The translations under genes and the position numbers were made by a program. Below, piece by piece: positions 39,567-49,116 of a stretch of 64,000 bases of DNA. Each line of letters begins with the position of its first letter. Positions within the stretch are counted from its first letter, which is position 1. The DNA is from an uncultured Flavobacteriaceae bacterium (GTDB taxonomy: Bacteria > Bacteroidota > Bacteroidia > Flavobacteriales > Flavobacteriaceae): the NCBI GenBank assembly GCA_947494715.1, contig CANLWG010000017.1, positions 1-64,000 on the forward strand, in the 5' to 3' direction. Below the pieces are notes generated by a model that was given only the letters and a program-made list of their open reading frames with translations, ran no database searches and was not told the DNA's origin.

Positions 39567-42500
39567 TTAATAATTGATGAATAACCAACCCCGAATCGGA
39601 GCTTCTTCATTACCCAGATCAATGACGTATAGATAGGAAGCGGCTGGCAGTCTGTTGGAACCCGAATTTTGGGTGCCGTTCCAATTGTTCCGATAGTTTA
39701 CGGCGGAGAATACCTCATGTCCCCAGCGGTTGTATACCGTTACTTTGGAGTTGGGATGATTATCTATCCCGGGAATCACCCAATTCTCGTTGATTCCATC
39801 CCCATTAGGGGTAAAGGCCTGCGCAGGCTTCAATGTGGGTTCGTCATTTTCAGGAAAATCATCCTCGGCATCCGGTACACCATCATTGTCATCGTCATCA
39901 TCAATTGCATCGGGTATACCATCACCATCGGTATCTTTTGGATTGCTATCCGCATTCTTTGAGTCGGTTCCATGTGTGTTTTCCAATTCATCGGAATAAC
40001 CGTCACCGTCGTCATCTTCATCGGCATTATCACCAATACCATCCCCATCCGTATCGATGCTTTCATTGGAATCCAGAGGAAATGCATCTTCACTATCCGG
40101 TATTCCATCATTATCATCATCAGTATCGACATTGTCACCTGTGCCATCACCATCGGTATCGGTATCCTCGTTGCCATCCCCATCATCGTCGGTGTCGGCC
40201 ATGTCACCTATACCGTCATTGTCACTATCGGTATCCTCGTTCGGATCTTTTGGGAAGGCATCCGAGCTATCCGGTGTGCCATCCCCATCATCATCTTTGT
40301 CCTCATTGTCCCCCGTACCGTCATTATCGGTATCGGTATCCTCGTTGGGATCCAATGGGAAGTCGTCGTCCGTATCCGGTGTACCGTCTCCATCATCATC
40401 GTTGTCCTCATTGTCCCCGGTACCATCATTGTCCGTATCGGTATCCTCGTTGGGATCTAATGGGAAATCGTCGTCCGTGTCCGGTGTGCCATCATCGTCA
40501 TCGTCCGTATCGGCATTGTCCCCTGTACCGTCATTGTCCGTATCGGTATCCTCGTTGGGGTCCAGAGGGAAGTCGTCGTCCGTGTCCGGTGTGCCATCAT
40601 CGTCATCGTCCGTATCGGCATTGTCCCCAGTACCGTCATTGTCGGTATCGGTGTCCTCGTTGGGATCCAGCGGGAAGTCATCGTCCGTATCCGGTGTGCC
40701 ATCATCGTCATCGTCCGTATCGGCATTGTCCCCAGTACCGTCATTGTCGGTATCGGTGTCCTCGTTGGGATCTCTTGGGAAATCGTCGTCCGTATCCGGT
40801 GTGCCATCGCCATCGTCGTCGGTATCATCCACATCGGGCGTGCCATCCCCGTCCAAATCTTCCAATGCGGTAATCGTGAAGGTATAATTTGATGCGCTCA
40901 CCCCGTCCGACAAATCCTTTACTTTAAAAGTGAAGTTGTCATAGTTGACTCCAAATCCACCAGGTGCCGTAGTAAACACCAATTGGGTAACATCGTCTAT
41001 CATATCATTGTCCTGCACCGGATTGCCACCGTAGGTGAGTTGCCCATTGGTAGGAATGGTGATTACCTGTATCCCATTAAAGCTATCACCGGTGTCCATA
41101 TCGGTGAAGGTGAAATCCGAAGTTGCAAAGTTATGGTCCACATCTTCGATAACATCTGTAGCGGCATTACCTCCTTCCGGAAGATCGTTCAGTAGGGTTA
41201 CGTTCAAGGTAACGGCAACCGTTTCGGAAAATGAATTGGCATCCTCAAAATTATAGGTAAAGCTATCCGTTGTAACTTCGTCCCCATTGTGAATATAAGT
41301 AAACGTACCGTCCGTGTTCAAGGTGAACGAATTGGCATGGGAAGGGGAATCCACCAAATAGTAGATTCTTGTATCTCCGTCCACTTCTATATCGTTTAAG
41401 GAAACATCGGCATTAAGCGTGGCGTTCTCATCCAAGGGAAAGTCGTCCGCTACTGCTGTAGGGGAATCGTCCTCCGCTTGTATGGAAATGGTTATTTCGG
41501 CCGTAGCTTTGGTTCCATTATCGTCCAACTCATAGGTAACCCGGTCCGTACCCGTTTCGTTTTCAGCCGGGGTGTAGATAACCCTGTTGCTTCCGTCCAC
41601 AATTGCATTTCCCTTGGTACCTTGACTTATTATGGTAACCGTAGGGGTATTGTTTAAATCATATTTATCATTGAACAAGACCACAATGGGATCTGAGGCA
41701 GTGTCCTCATCGGTCAAGGCCAAATCATCCTCGGCGGATACGATTAATTGTAGATCATAAGGGCCGAAGGATTGGGTGCCAATATTTCCGGCATTGTCAC
41801 GTGCCCTGGCATGGATGTACCATCCTGTTCCTCCCGAAGAGAAGGAAACTGTTTTGGATTGGCTATTGCTCCAAGAACTCCAACTGCTATCATCATTTGC
41901 GGGAGGGGTGGCACTTTGGACCAGAACATATTTTTGGACATCAAAGCCACTTCCCGAACTCTCGTCCTGAAAGGTCAATTGAATATCATCGTCCGTGGTA
42001 ATGCTTCCACTGTTAGGTGTGGCATTTATTATAGGCCCGGTGTCATCATCGATTATGGTCAAGGTCCTGTAAAAGGGCAACGACCAAACTCCGGTATCTG
42101 TCTGGGTCCTAAGGCTAATAATATATTCCGCACTTTCATTGTTATAGGCAGAGAAATCCGTTAAAGGTGCTCCCGAGTTATGGATTTCTGTATCTATGGG
42201 GTTTCCATCGTTATCGTATGTTCTTTTTGTTACGATCCACTCATTGTTGGACAGTGTTCGGCCATAGGGATCTGCGGAATTGTTTTCCACGGTTATGGTC
42301 ATTGCCCCGGAATAGGTAGTCAGTACATCCGGTAGAATGTTAAACTGGGCTATGGGCAAGTCATCGCTTCCTCCGGTTGCCCCGGATTTTTCAACATATA
42401 CACTTGCGGGCTTACTCCAGGTTCCTTGGTAATCCTGAACCGTAAGCATAATCAGATATTGTCCATCCGGTTGCCCTACGGGACTAAACTGCCCTATATT

Positions 42501-44168
42501 CCAGTCATTGGTGGAACCGGCATCCACGGATTTCCATTTCCATTCGGACTGTGCAATACCGTTATTGCTACCTCCATCCAAGTCGTATGACGTATTGGTC
42601 AATGCACCGGCTCCCGGACTATAGGTAAAACTGGCCACTGGTTTTCTGTGGAAAAAAAGTGTGGTGGGCGATGTAGGTAGATCTTCAAATGTAAACGAAT
42701 ATCTTCCTGTCTTTTCATAATACTCGGGAACATCATCCAAATACAGTTCATGCCAGGAAACCTTTCCCGTATCATTTGAGAAGAAAGTTTCATCATGGCT
42801 TATTTTCCATCTTCCGCTGGGATAGCTGGCATTGGCCGTATTGGTCTTTAATTCCGACGGGGTAACATCAATTTCAACGGAAGTCCCGGCAATGAAATAG
42901 TCCCCTTCACTTACGGTCCCAAACTGATACTGTTCATAAATATATTGGGCTATCTCGTCAATCCAAGAAGTATAGGTGCCGCTGTCCCGATTTACGAAGG
43001 TTCCCTTATTGTTGTTTTGGGTGACAAAACGATCAAACTGGGGTTGGTTGGCGTTTACGCCCCATCCTATGTAGTGGATATCCTCGTTGATGGTCCGCAT
43101 TAAAATTTCCGACAGATCCTGATCGTTATCAAAATCGGCTACCTCCAAATCGTCCAGGTTTACGTTGAAACGCAAGGCACTGTTACGCCACTGTGGTTCG
43201 CGTAGGACATCCTTAAAGGCACGTAGGGACAACTTGGTAAATTCTATATCACTAAAATAGGCGCCCTCCTGCTCATGTACATAAAAGCCATAACTACCGG
43301 AATCATGGGAATTGTCGTCAAAATTGAAGGCTTCAACCCAATCGGTTCCGGCGCTACCGCCTCCCCCTTTTCGAGATACTTTAATATTAGCACCACTTAA
43401 CTCAATTTTAAAATCGATGACTTGGCCATTAAAATATTCATCGAACATGTCGGCACGATTTCCGTTCCAGCCGTAAGTGGCACTGCCAGTTCTTCCATTA
43501 TTCAAGTTTACGGCCAAAACGGATTTAGAACCATTTTCTACTTTTATAATCGCTTCGGCCGGATCGCCATCTTGGCCATACCCGCTTATGTTTCCACATC
43601 CTGAATGATTGTCGATGATATAAGCATAAAAGTTCTGATTGTCCACTTTCCGAAAAATAAATCCAACTTCACCGTGTAAGTAAGGTTCTTCGGTAAGACC
43701 CCAGGTCGCAGATATTGTTCCATCTGCAATATCTCCTGTAGGATCGTACATGGCAAAACCCCAGCCGTAAGCATTATTTCTACCAACGAAATCTGCTATA
43801 ATTTGGTTGGTTCCCGAATCGAAATTAAAATAATTGCCAGAATAGGAAGGGTGATTGGGAGGTTCGGTCCCATTAAAGTTCATTGTATTCCAACTGTTAA
43901 AGATATCGGCGGCACCTGCCTGATCCGAGGAGATGGTACTTCGTTGAAAGGCCTCTACCCTCAATTTCCCCAAGGGAATTCCTTTGTTGTGAAGAGCCTG
44001 TTCCAAATCTGGTTCAAAATTGGAAAGATCCAATTGTGCGGAGCCTACGGTGACCATAACATCTATGTTTGGTCCTTGTTGAACGGTCATATCTACGTTC
44101 TGTGCCATTGCAATAGAGGCAATAAGCAAGCATATCCACAGTGTGGATAATTTCAGCATTTTTTTCAT
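39567..44168 (-). CDS. Giant surface protein with type-B sorting domain
   Basis: 1533 residues. Signal peptide (MKKMLKLSTLWICLLIASIA). The N-terminal ~310 residues contain a lectin-like or thrombospondin-C-like beta domain (NSGCGNISGYGQDGDP, GFYVHEQEG). The middle has Ig/cadherin-like repeats (VLFNDKYDL, DENATLNADVSLNDIEVDGD, TDSFTYNFEDANS). A calcium-binding thrombospondin type 3 array of D-rich repeats follows (about 1120-1430). The C-terminus FTPNGDGINENWVIPGID...YNRWGHEVF is the gliding-motility/type-IX type-B sorting domain. Probably exported by T9SS and held by PorP/SprF; binding or gliding role is inferred. Confidence 0.93.
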   Translation of the reverse strand: MKKMLKLSTLWICLLIASIAMAQNVDMTVQQGPNIDVMVTVGSAQLDLSNFEPDLEQALHNKGIPLGKLRVEAFQRSTISSDQAGAADIFNSWNTMNFNGTEPPNHPSYSGNYFNFDSGTNQIIADFVGRNNAYGWGFAMYDPTGDIADGTISATWGLTEEPYLHGEVGFIFRKVDNQNFYAYIIDNHSGCGNISGYGQDGDPAEAIIKVENGSKSVLAVNLNNGRTGSATYGWNGNRADMFDEYFNGQVIDFKIELSGANIKVSRKGGGGSAGTDWVEAFNFDDNSHDSGSYGFYVHEQEGAYFSDIEFTKLSLRAFKDVLREPQWRNSALRFNVNLDDLEVADFDNDQDLSEILMRTINEDIHYIGWGVNANQPQFDRFVTQNNNKGTFVNRDSGTYTSWIDEIAQYIYEQYQFGTVSEGDYFIAGTSVEIDVTPSELKTNTANASYPSGRWKISHDETFFSNDTGKVSWHELYLDDVPEYYEKTGRYSFTFEDLPTSPTTLFFHRKPVASFTYSPGAGALTNTSYDLDGGSNNGIAQSEWKWKSVDAGSTNDWNIGQFSPVGQPDGQYLIMLTVQDYQGTWSKPASVYVEKSGATGGSDDLPIAQFNILPDVLTTYSGAMTITVENNSADPYGRTLSNNEWIVTKRTYDNDGNPIDTEIHNSGAPLTDFSAYNNESAEYIISLRTQTDTGVWSLPFYRTLTIIDDDTGPIINATPNSGSITTDDDIQLTFQDESSGSGFDVQKYVLVQSATPPANDDSSWSSWSNSQSKTVSFSSGGTGWYIHARARDNAGNIGTQSFGPYDLQLIVSAEDDLALTDEDTASDPIVVLFNDKYDLNNTPTVTIISQGTKGNAIVDGSNRVIYTPAENETGTDRVTYELDDNGTKATAEITISIQAEDDSPTAVADDFPLDENATLNADVSLNDIEVDGDTRIYYLVDSPSHANSFTLNTDGTFTYIHNGDEVTTDSFTYNFEDANSFSETVAVTLNVTLLNDLPEGGNAATDVIEDVDHNFATSDFTFTDMDTGDSFNGIQVITIPTNGQLTYGGNPVQDNDMIDDVTQLVFTTAPGGFGVNYDNFTFKVKDLSDGVSASNYTFTITALEDLDGDGTPDVDDTDDDGDGTPDTDDDFPRDPNEDTDTDNDGTGDNADTDDDDDGTPDTDDDFPLDPNEDTDTDNDGTGDNADTDDDDDGTPDTDDDFPLDPNEDTDTDNDGTGDNADTDDDDDGTPDTDDDFPLDPNEDTDTDNDGTGDNEDNDDDGDGTPDTDDDFPLDPNEDTDTDNDGTGDNEDKDDDGDGTPDSSDAFPKDPNEDTDSDNDGIGDMADTDDDGDGNEDTDTDGDGTGDNVDTDDDNDGIPDSEDAFPLDSNESIDTDGDGIGDNADEDDDGDGYSDELENTHGTDSKNADSNPKDTDGDGIPDAIDDDDDNDGVPDAEDDFPENDEPTLKPAQAFTPNGDGINENWVIPGIDNHPNSKVTVYNRWGHEVFSAVNYRNNWNGTQNSGSNRLPAASYLYVIDLGNEEAPIRGWLFINY
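40234..40863 (-). repeat. 105-bp tandem repeats in the TSP3 region
   Basis: Six copies, seen by the word TCCTCGTTGG at 40234, 40339, 40444, 40549, 40654 and 40759, each exactly 105 bp apart (35 residues). The coded unit is DTDDDDDGTPDTDDDFPLDP followed by NEDTDTDNDGTGDNA. The last copies differ only at a few bases, so recent copy-number change is likely. Confidence 0.95.
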
Positions 44169-44180
44169 TTAGGGAGAGTT

Positions 44181-44729
44181 TTAGTTTTGTAAAATGGGTT
44201 GGTCAATAGGTTGGTCAAGTGTCTTGAAATCGAAGTTGAAATCCGGATCAAATATGGAAGTACAATCCGTACAGGCACCAATGTTCAAGTAGGCCCGGTT
44301 ACCGATTTCCTGTAATAGCCTTTTCCCGGCATCATTGGATGCCAGATTGCAATTGTAGATTAATAACCGAAGGTTTGTGCCTTGGTAAAGGCCCTCGAGC
44401 ATACTCAATTCAAATTCGTTTTGGGCAGCTTCAATATCATAAGTGATTCCACCGATCAATAACGAATTGTAGTTGGCCTCCACGAACAGGTGGATAGTTT
44501 CAATAGAATTGGAAGTCATCAGTTTCTCTCGAATGGATTTCCATGGATTGGCACCATCATCGATTTCCAGAAGTAGGGTGTTCTGGGGAATGGATGTGAG
44601 GACTTGTTGTTTGTTCGCGTAATCCGAGTCGATGACCACTAGGTCTTGGGCCAAGGTAGATGTACTAAATGCAATCAGGAATAAAGCCATGCAAAATGCA
44701 TGTACCTGAGGGAACTTTTTTGAATTCAT
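44181..44729 (-). CDS. DUF4347-type exported protein
   Basis: 182 residues with a signal peptide (ALFLIAFSTSTLAQ). The body reads LVVIDSDYANKQQVLTSIPQ, then LLEIDDGANPWKSIREKL, IETIHLFVEANYNSLLIGG and LLIYNCNLASNDAGKRLLQEIG, the pattern of DUF4347 (caspase-like fold, with the YNCNLA Cys strand). It starts just before the giant protein gene (12-bp gap), same operon. A processing or accessory role is inferred. Confidence 0.7.
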   Translation of the reverse strand: MNSKKFPQVHAFCMALFLIAFSTSTLAQDLVVIDSDYANKQQVLTSIPQNTLLLEIDDGANPWKSIREKLMTSNSIETIHLFVEANYNSLLIGGITYDIEAAQNEFELSMLEGLYQGTNLRLLIYNCNLASNDAGKRLLQEIGNRAYLNIGACTDCTSIFDPDFNFDFKTLDQPIDQPILQN

Positions 44730-45066
44730 GTGGTTTGGTTTTCCGTTAAACTGTTTAATTTTATCGATTAACGGATTAAATCTATTTTTATTTAAGAATA
44801 AACTTACATATGTTGTAAACTTGAACGTATGTGTTGTGAAAAGTTATTAATATGATTTGTGAAGAAAGTATCATATAAAACCCGCTATCAAAAAGAAGTA
44901 GATTTATGGGCTTAAGGTAATCTTTCCCTTTAACGGTTTTACGGTTTTTGGGATTCAAAAAATGATACGGTTGCCTCTACTTATCCAAATTTTCTGATTT
45001 TTACTCCCTAGTTTCTTTTGGAGGAGGAATACCTATCTCCTGGTTATAGCGATGATAACCTAGTCC
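44730..45066. other. Non-coding, 337 bp
   Basis: No gene. It holds the leader of the DUF4347/giant-protein operon and an imperfect repeat (ACATATGTTGTAAACTTGAA and ACGTATGTGTTGTGAA at about 44810-44842). Nothing else is distinct. Confidence 0.5.
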
Positions 45067-46152
45067 CTAATAGGAAAGTTTCAGTTTTAACGGGAGGTGA
45101 TCGGAAAATCCGTTGGGTTGAAAATTTGGATTTTCCGATCTGTACCGAAATGAACGTGGCCTACCGCTTGCCGTGGCCAATATGGGATCATCAATGATAT
45201 CAAAGCTCTCTAGGTCCGCCTCCAGACCATTTCCTGAAAGCAGTCCCCTGCTTACAACCAATTGATCTAACATTTGATAGCGATTGGTGAAGGTAGTACC
45301 ATCCCTTAGGCCACTTAAAAAATAGGTTCCCGTATTGCCCAAGGGGGATTTATTCATAAGCCGTGTACTTACATTATATAGGAAAACATCTTGCTGCCGA
45401 TATTTGGAGGTTTCCTCGAATTTATCGATGTCATTGGTGCCACCCTTTACCTTGTCCAGATCCCGGGAAGCCCTTAAGTGCTTAATAAGGCTACGATCAA
45501 AAGGCTCGTCGTTAAAATCCCCTACCACGATTACCTTGCTCTCCCATTTAGCCTGAACCGCAGGGAGATCGGCTGCATTTCGAAGATTCTCATATTCCCC
45601 GGGTTGCACTTTTACATGGTCTTCCACCAAGTATGCGATATGTTCCGCTACCGCAATCCGTAGGGGTTCGGACTCGTATTGTCCTCGGCTTCTTGAAGGC
45701 CAATGGGCCGCTATGACCACAAATTCCTCTCCGGTGGCATTAATCCGAAACACGACCTCGAAAATATCCCGGGTACGATAGCGCAGATGTACCAGATGTG
45801 AGGTTTTGGAAACCACGGTGAGTTTATTTGGGTTGAAGGCCATGGCCACATCGATGCCGCGCAGATCGCTGGTACCGAATTCGTCTAGCACCACCTCCAA
45901 ATGGTTCATACCCGCCTCGTCCAACAAATCCTCTAATAGGGCATCTTTTTCTATTTCACAAACGGCCAGTAGGTCTATGCCTTCATTAGGCCAAAGTAGG
46001 TTCAATCCTGTGGCGAGGTTGGCCTTTTTTATCTCGAATACTTCATTGGTCCACCCATTTTGGGGAGTAAAGCTAAAGTCGTTGGAAATGGAATCGTCAT
46101 CCGTATCAAAAAAGTTTTGGAGGTTCCACCAGGCAAAATTTAAAGCAGGCAT
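45067..46152 (-). CDS. EEP-fold nuclease or phosphatase
   Basis: 361 residues without signal peptide. EEP motifs: FAWWNLQNFFD, LLAVCEIEKDALL (metal Glu), VIAAHWPSRSRG, VVGDFNDEPFDRS and GFSDHLPLKL. The AHWPSR...GDFND pattern is that of bacterial endonuclease/exonuclease/phosphatase-family proteins. Substrate (DNA, lipid or nucleotide) not decidable. Transcribed alone. Confidence 0.85.
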   Translation of the reverse strand: MPALNFAWWNLQNFFDTDDDSISNDFSFTPQNGWTNEVFEIKKANLATGLNLLWPNEGIDLLAVCEIEKDALLEDLLDEAGMNHLEVVLDEFGTSDLRGIDVAMAFNPNKLTVVSKTSHLVHLRYRTRDIFEVVFRINATGEEFVVIAAHWPSRSRGQYESEPLRIAVAEHIAYLVEDHVKVQPGEYENLRNAADLPAVQAKWESKVIVVGDFNDEPFDRSLIKHLRASRDLDKVKGGTNDIDKFEETSKYRQQDVFLYNVSTRLMNKSPLGNTGTYFLSGLRDGTTFTNRYQMLDQLVVSRGLLSGNGLEADLESFDIIDDPILATASGRPRSFRYRSENPNFQPNGFSDHLPLKLKLSY

Positions 46153-46496
46153 ACGTACTTGTTTTAAGGTTTATGATTTACTTCATTCTACAAATACAAC
46201 AAATAAATGCGGCTCAAGGACAGACCCGGTATTATCAAATTGCTATATCCGTCGGTATTTTAATCTAAAAGATAAGGGTTGTAGTAAATAATCTACGCAT
46301 AAATTATAGGGTTTTACGTATTTTCTGTATGGATGGTAGCTTTTGGGACACGAAAGGAAATGCCCCTTACCTTGGGAATAACAAAACCGCTAATGAAGCC
46401 CAAATGTATCGATAGCCGGTCACAGAATAGGATAAAAGTGTAAATTAGGGCTACTATAACAAGTATGAACTATTACTCGCCAACTTAAAAGAACTG
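46153..46496. other. Non-coding, 344 bp
   Basis: I see no gene, hairpin or repeat in it. It separates two divergent genes and should carry both promoters. Confidence 0.5.
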
Positions 46497-47162
46497 ATGA
46501 GAGAAGAGATTTTTGGAAAAGTCGATAATTATTTAAGCAATTTATTCTCTCTAAATGATGATATTTTAGAAAGAACGGAGGAATCAATTCGGGAAAATGG
46601 AATGCCAGAACATTCTGTCTCTGCAAATCAAGGACAGTTTCTCTTTTTACTTGCAAAAATGTGTAATGCGCAGAGGATTATAGAAATCGGCACTTTAGGT
46701 GGATATAGTACCATATGGTTGGGCAGGGCATTAAATGGAAAAGGAAAATTAACATCTATTGAAATCGACCCAAATTTTGCCGATGTTGCGCGCGAGAATA
46801 TTAAAAATGCCGGATTAGAAAATACTGTGGAAATAATTACCGGAGATGCATTGGACATTTTTAGTGAATTAAGCCAAAATGAAAATGAAACTGTGGATTT
46901 ATTTTTTATGGATGCGGATAAGCCAAACTATATGGCCTATTTTGAATGGGCCATTAAACACTCAAGAAAAGGTTCCTTGATTATTGCAGACAATGTGATT
47001 CGTAATGGTGAAGTTCTCAACGAGAATAGTAATGACGAAAAAGTTATTGGAGTAAGGGCATATAACAAAATGCTTTCCGAAAGTGATCAAGTGACAAGTT
47101 CTATATTACAGCAAGTCGGAATTAAGGATTATGATGGAATTGCAATTTCTATCGTAAAATGA
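46497..47162 (+). CDS. SAM-dependent O-methyltransferase
   Basis: 221 residues of the COMT-like class: RIIEIGTLGGYSTIWLGRAL (SAM loop), LTSIEIDPNFADVARENIKNAG, then DLFFMDADKPNYMAYFEWA (metal Asp) and SLIIADNVIRNGEV. It methylates a catechol-type or other hydroxyl; substrate unknown. First of a group of small soluble-protein genes on the plus strand. Confidence 0.9.
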   Translation: MREEIFGKVDNYLSNLFSLNDDILERTEESIRENGMPEHSVSANQGQFLFLLAKMCNAQRIIEIGTLGGYSTIWLGRALNGKGKLTSIEIDPNFADVARENIKNAGLENTVEIITGDALDIFSELSQNENETVDLFFMDADKPNYMAYFEWAIKHSRKGSLIIADNVIRNGEVLNENSNDEKVIGVRAYNKMLSESDQVTSSILQQVGIKDYDGIAISIVK

Positions 47163-47234
47163 AACGTTTCACAAGAAGGTATAAAAATGTATTGAAACAC
47201 ATTTAATACAAACCGTTGACTACAATGTAAACGA

Positions 47235-47870
47235 ATGGATAGAAGAAGTAAAAATAGCTTTTGGGGTATTCCTATTCTTCTGGTTGTGGTGGTCTTCTCA
47301 ATATATTATTACCAACGAGATGCAAGTTTCTATTTTTTTGCCGATGCTAGTGAGTACAGCGCAATCCGCTTACAATTCAAGTGGTGGATAATAACCCATT
47401 TTGGATTTGCAGCTTTTACCCTATTTATTGGCCCACTTCAATTTATTCCACAAATCAGGAAAAACTATCCCAGGTTTCACAGATTTGCAGGCCGCCTGTA
47501 CATTATAGGCTCTATTATTTCGGCAATTACGGTTTATGTGCTATTGGCCACAACCTATGAGCTTCCGGGAGCTATTCCCTCATTAGGTCTATTGGCGGCC
47601 ATATGGCTATTTACTACTATAGCGGCATATCGATTTATAAAAAAACGCAATATTCAACGGCATAGGGAATTTATGCTGAGGAGCTATGTTTGTGGTCTTG
47701 CCTTTGTGTTTATCCGTTTACTCCCCGGTGTACATGAATTAACGGGTTTGTTTAATTTCATTGAGGACAGTGAAATGAGAAGAACCGTTTATGAGTGGAT
47801 TTGTTGGGTGTATCCATTGATATTAGTGGAATTTTGGTTGGTTTGGAGAAAGCAACTTCTCCAAGCGTAG
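47235..47870 (+). CDS. DUF2306 membrane protein
   Basis: 211 residues, with six or seven hydrophobic segments. DUF2306 marks: WWIITHFGFAAFTLFIGPLQFIPQIRKNYPRFHRFAGRLYIIG (key H, GPLQF, R, H, GR), RHREFMLRSY. Function unknown. In this run of small genes it is not clearly co-transcribed with its neighbours (72-bp gap before, 33-bp gap after). Confidence 0.85.
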   Translation: MDRRSKNSFWGIPILLVVVVFSIYYYQRDASFYFFADASEYSAIRLQFKWWIITHFGFAAFTLFIGPLQFIPQIRKNYPRFHRFAGRLYIIGSIISAITVYVLLATTYELPGAIPSLGLLAAIWLFTTIAAYRFIKKRNIQRHREFMLRSYVCGLAFVFIRLLPGVHELTGLFNFIEDSEMRRTVYEWICWVYPLILVEFWLVWRKQLLQA

Positions 47871-47903
47871 CGATGGGCCGTAAATTGTATAATCCAAATA
47901 TAC

Positions 47904-48563
47904 ATGAAAATCATCATCACAGGGAGCACGGGAATGATAGGAAGTTTGGTTTTGACCGGTTGTTTGAACTCTCCCAAGACAACCGAAGTAATTAGCCTGG
48001 TTCGAAGGCAGACTGGACAAAGACATAAAAAACTTACGGAAATAGTGATCGAGGACTTCGAAAACTATGACAAACAGGACAATTTGTTTAACGATATAAA
48101 AGTTGCTTTTTTCTGTCTGGGTGCTTACACAGGACAAGTTTCCGATGGTTTATTTAAAAAAATCACAGTGAATTATGCCGTTGAATTTGCTAAAACTCTG
48201 GAGAAAAATAGTCCCAGGGCAACCCTATGTTTGTTGAGCGGGGCAGGGGCGGATAGGATGGAAAAGAGTAAAACTTCCTTTGCCCGCTATAAAGGAATGG
48301 CCGAAAACCAAATCTCCAATTTAAACCTTAAATTTTATAGCTTTAGACCGGCATACATTTACCCGGTGAAACAAAGAAAGGAACCGAATTTCGGATATAG
48401 GATACTTAGGGTCTCATATCCGTTGCTTAAAATTTTTGGCAAACGCTATAGCATTACATCAATAGAGTTGGCAGAAGCCATGTTCAATGTTGGGCTTAAT
48501 GGTGCGGACAAGGAAATTTTGGAAAATCAAGATATATTGAAATACGAGCACATTAAAACTTAA
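47904..48563 (+). CDS. NAD(P)H-binding Rossmann protein
   Basis: 219 residues. The N-terminal IIITGSTGMIGSLVLTGCL is a dinucleotide-binding loop (TGxTGxIG). CLLSGAGADRMEKSKTSFARYKGMAENQI carries a Y-x3-K-like YKGMAE. Resembles atypical SDRs of the NmrA/HTATIP2 type. Substrate unknown. Confidence 0.83.
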   Translation: MKIIITGSTGMIGSLVLTGCLNSPKTTEVISLVRRQTGQRHKKLTEIVIEDFENYDKQDNLFNDIKVAFFCLGAYTGQVSDGLFKKITVNYAVEFAKTLEKNSPRATLCLLSGAGADRMEKSKTSFARYKGMAENQISNLNLKFYSFRPAYIYPVKQRKEPNFGYRILRVSYPLLKIFGKRYSITSIELAEAMFNVGLNGADKEILENQDILKYEHIKT

Positions 48564-48594
48564 AATTGAAACAATATCAATAATAAAATCAGCA

Positions 48595-49047
48595 ATGAAG
48601 CAATCCTTAATCCTTACAATAGCCATTTTTTCCCTGATTACTTTTTCAGTTCAGGGACAAACCCAAAAGGACTCACTGGACATTAGACAAGTCGCGTTGG
48701 ATTATATCGAATCCCAGCATAATGTGAAGCCCGAACAATTTGAACGTGCCGCTCATCCTAGAATGGTCAAAAGAACTTTTTGGACGGATAAGAAAACCGG
48801 GAAGGAGTATTTACGGGAAACATTTACGGATGCCATGATCTTATTGGCCGAAACCTATAACCAAGACGGGGACAAATTTCCGGAGAATCCCAAAAAAGAG
48901 GTCATTATACTGGATATTTATGATAAAACTGCTTCGGTAAAACTCATAGCCGATGATTGGATCGATTATATGCACATCGTAAAACTGAATGGAAAATGGC
49001 AACTGGTGAACGTATTGTGGCAATTCAATGATTCCGGGAACCATTAA
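48595..49047 (+). CDS. Lumazine-binding-like (NTF2-fold) exported protein
   Basis: 150 residues with a signal peptide (FSLITFSVQGQ). The body DIRQVALDYIESQHNVKPEQFERAAHPRMVKRTF and IILDIYDKTASVKLIADDWIDYMHIVKLNGKWQLVNVLW (key W, D, H, W) follows the putative lumazine-binding family with an NTF2-like fold. Ligand unknown. Confidence 0.75.
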   Translation: MKQSLILTIAIFSLITFSVQGQTQKDSLDIRQVALDYIESQHNVKPEQFERAAHPRMVKRTFWTDKKTGKEYLRETFTDAMILLAETYNQDGDKFPENPKKEVIILDIYDKTASVKLIADDWIDYMHIVKLNGKWQLVNVLWQFNDSGNH

Positions 49048-49116
49048 AATACACTGCAACCTTATGTAAAATGCATTTTACACTGGACGCTTCAGCCACA
49101 AGCAGACCAAACGAAA

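Noticed and set aside
40234-40863. Possible CRISPR array
   Set aside because: Copies are contiguous and coding without unique spacers.
39833-40887. Long His/Arg- and Ser-rich plus-strand frames
   Set aside because: They are antisense readings of the Asp-rich TSP3 repeats and change with the same 105-bp period.
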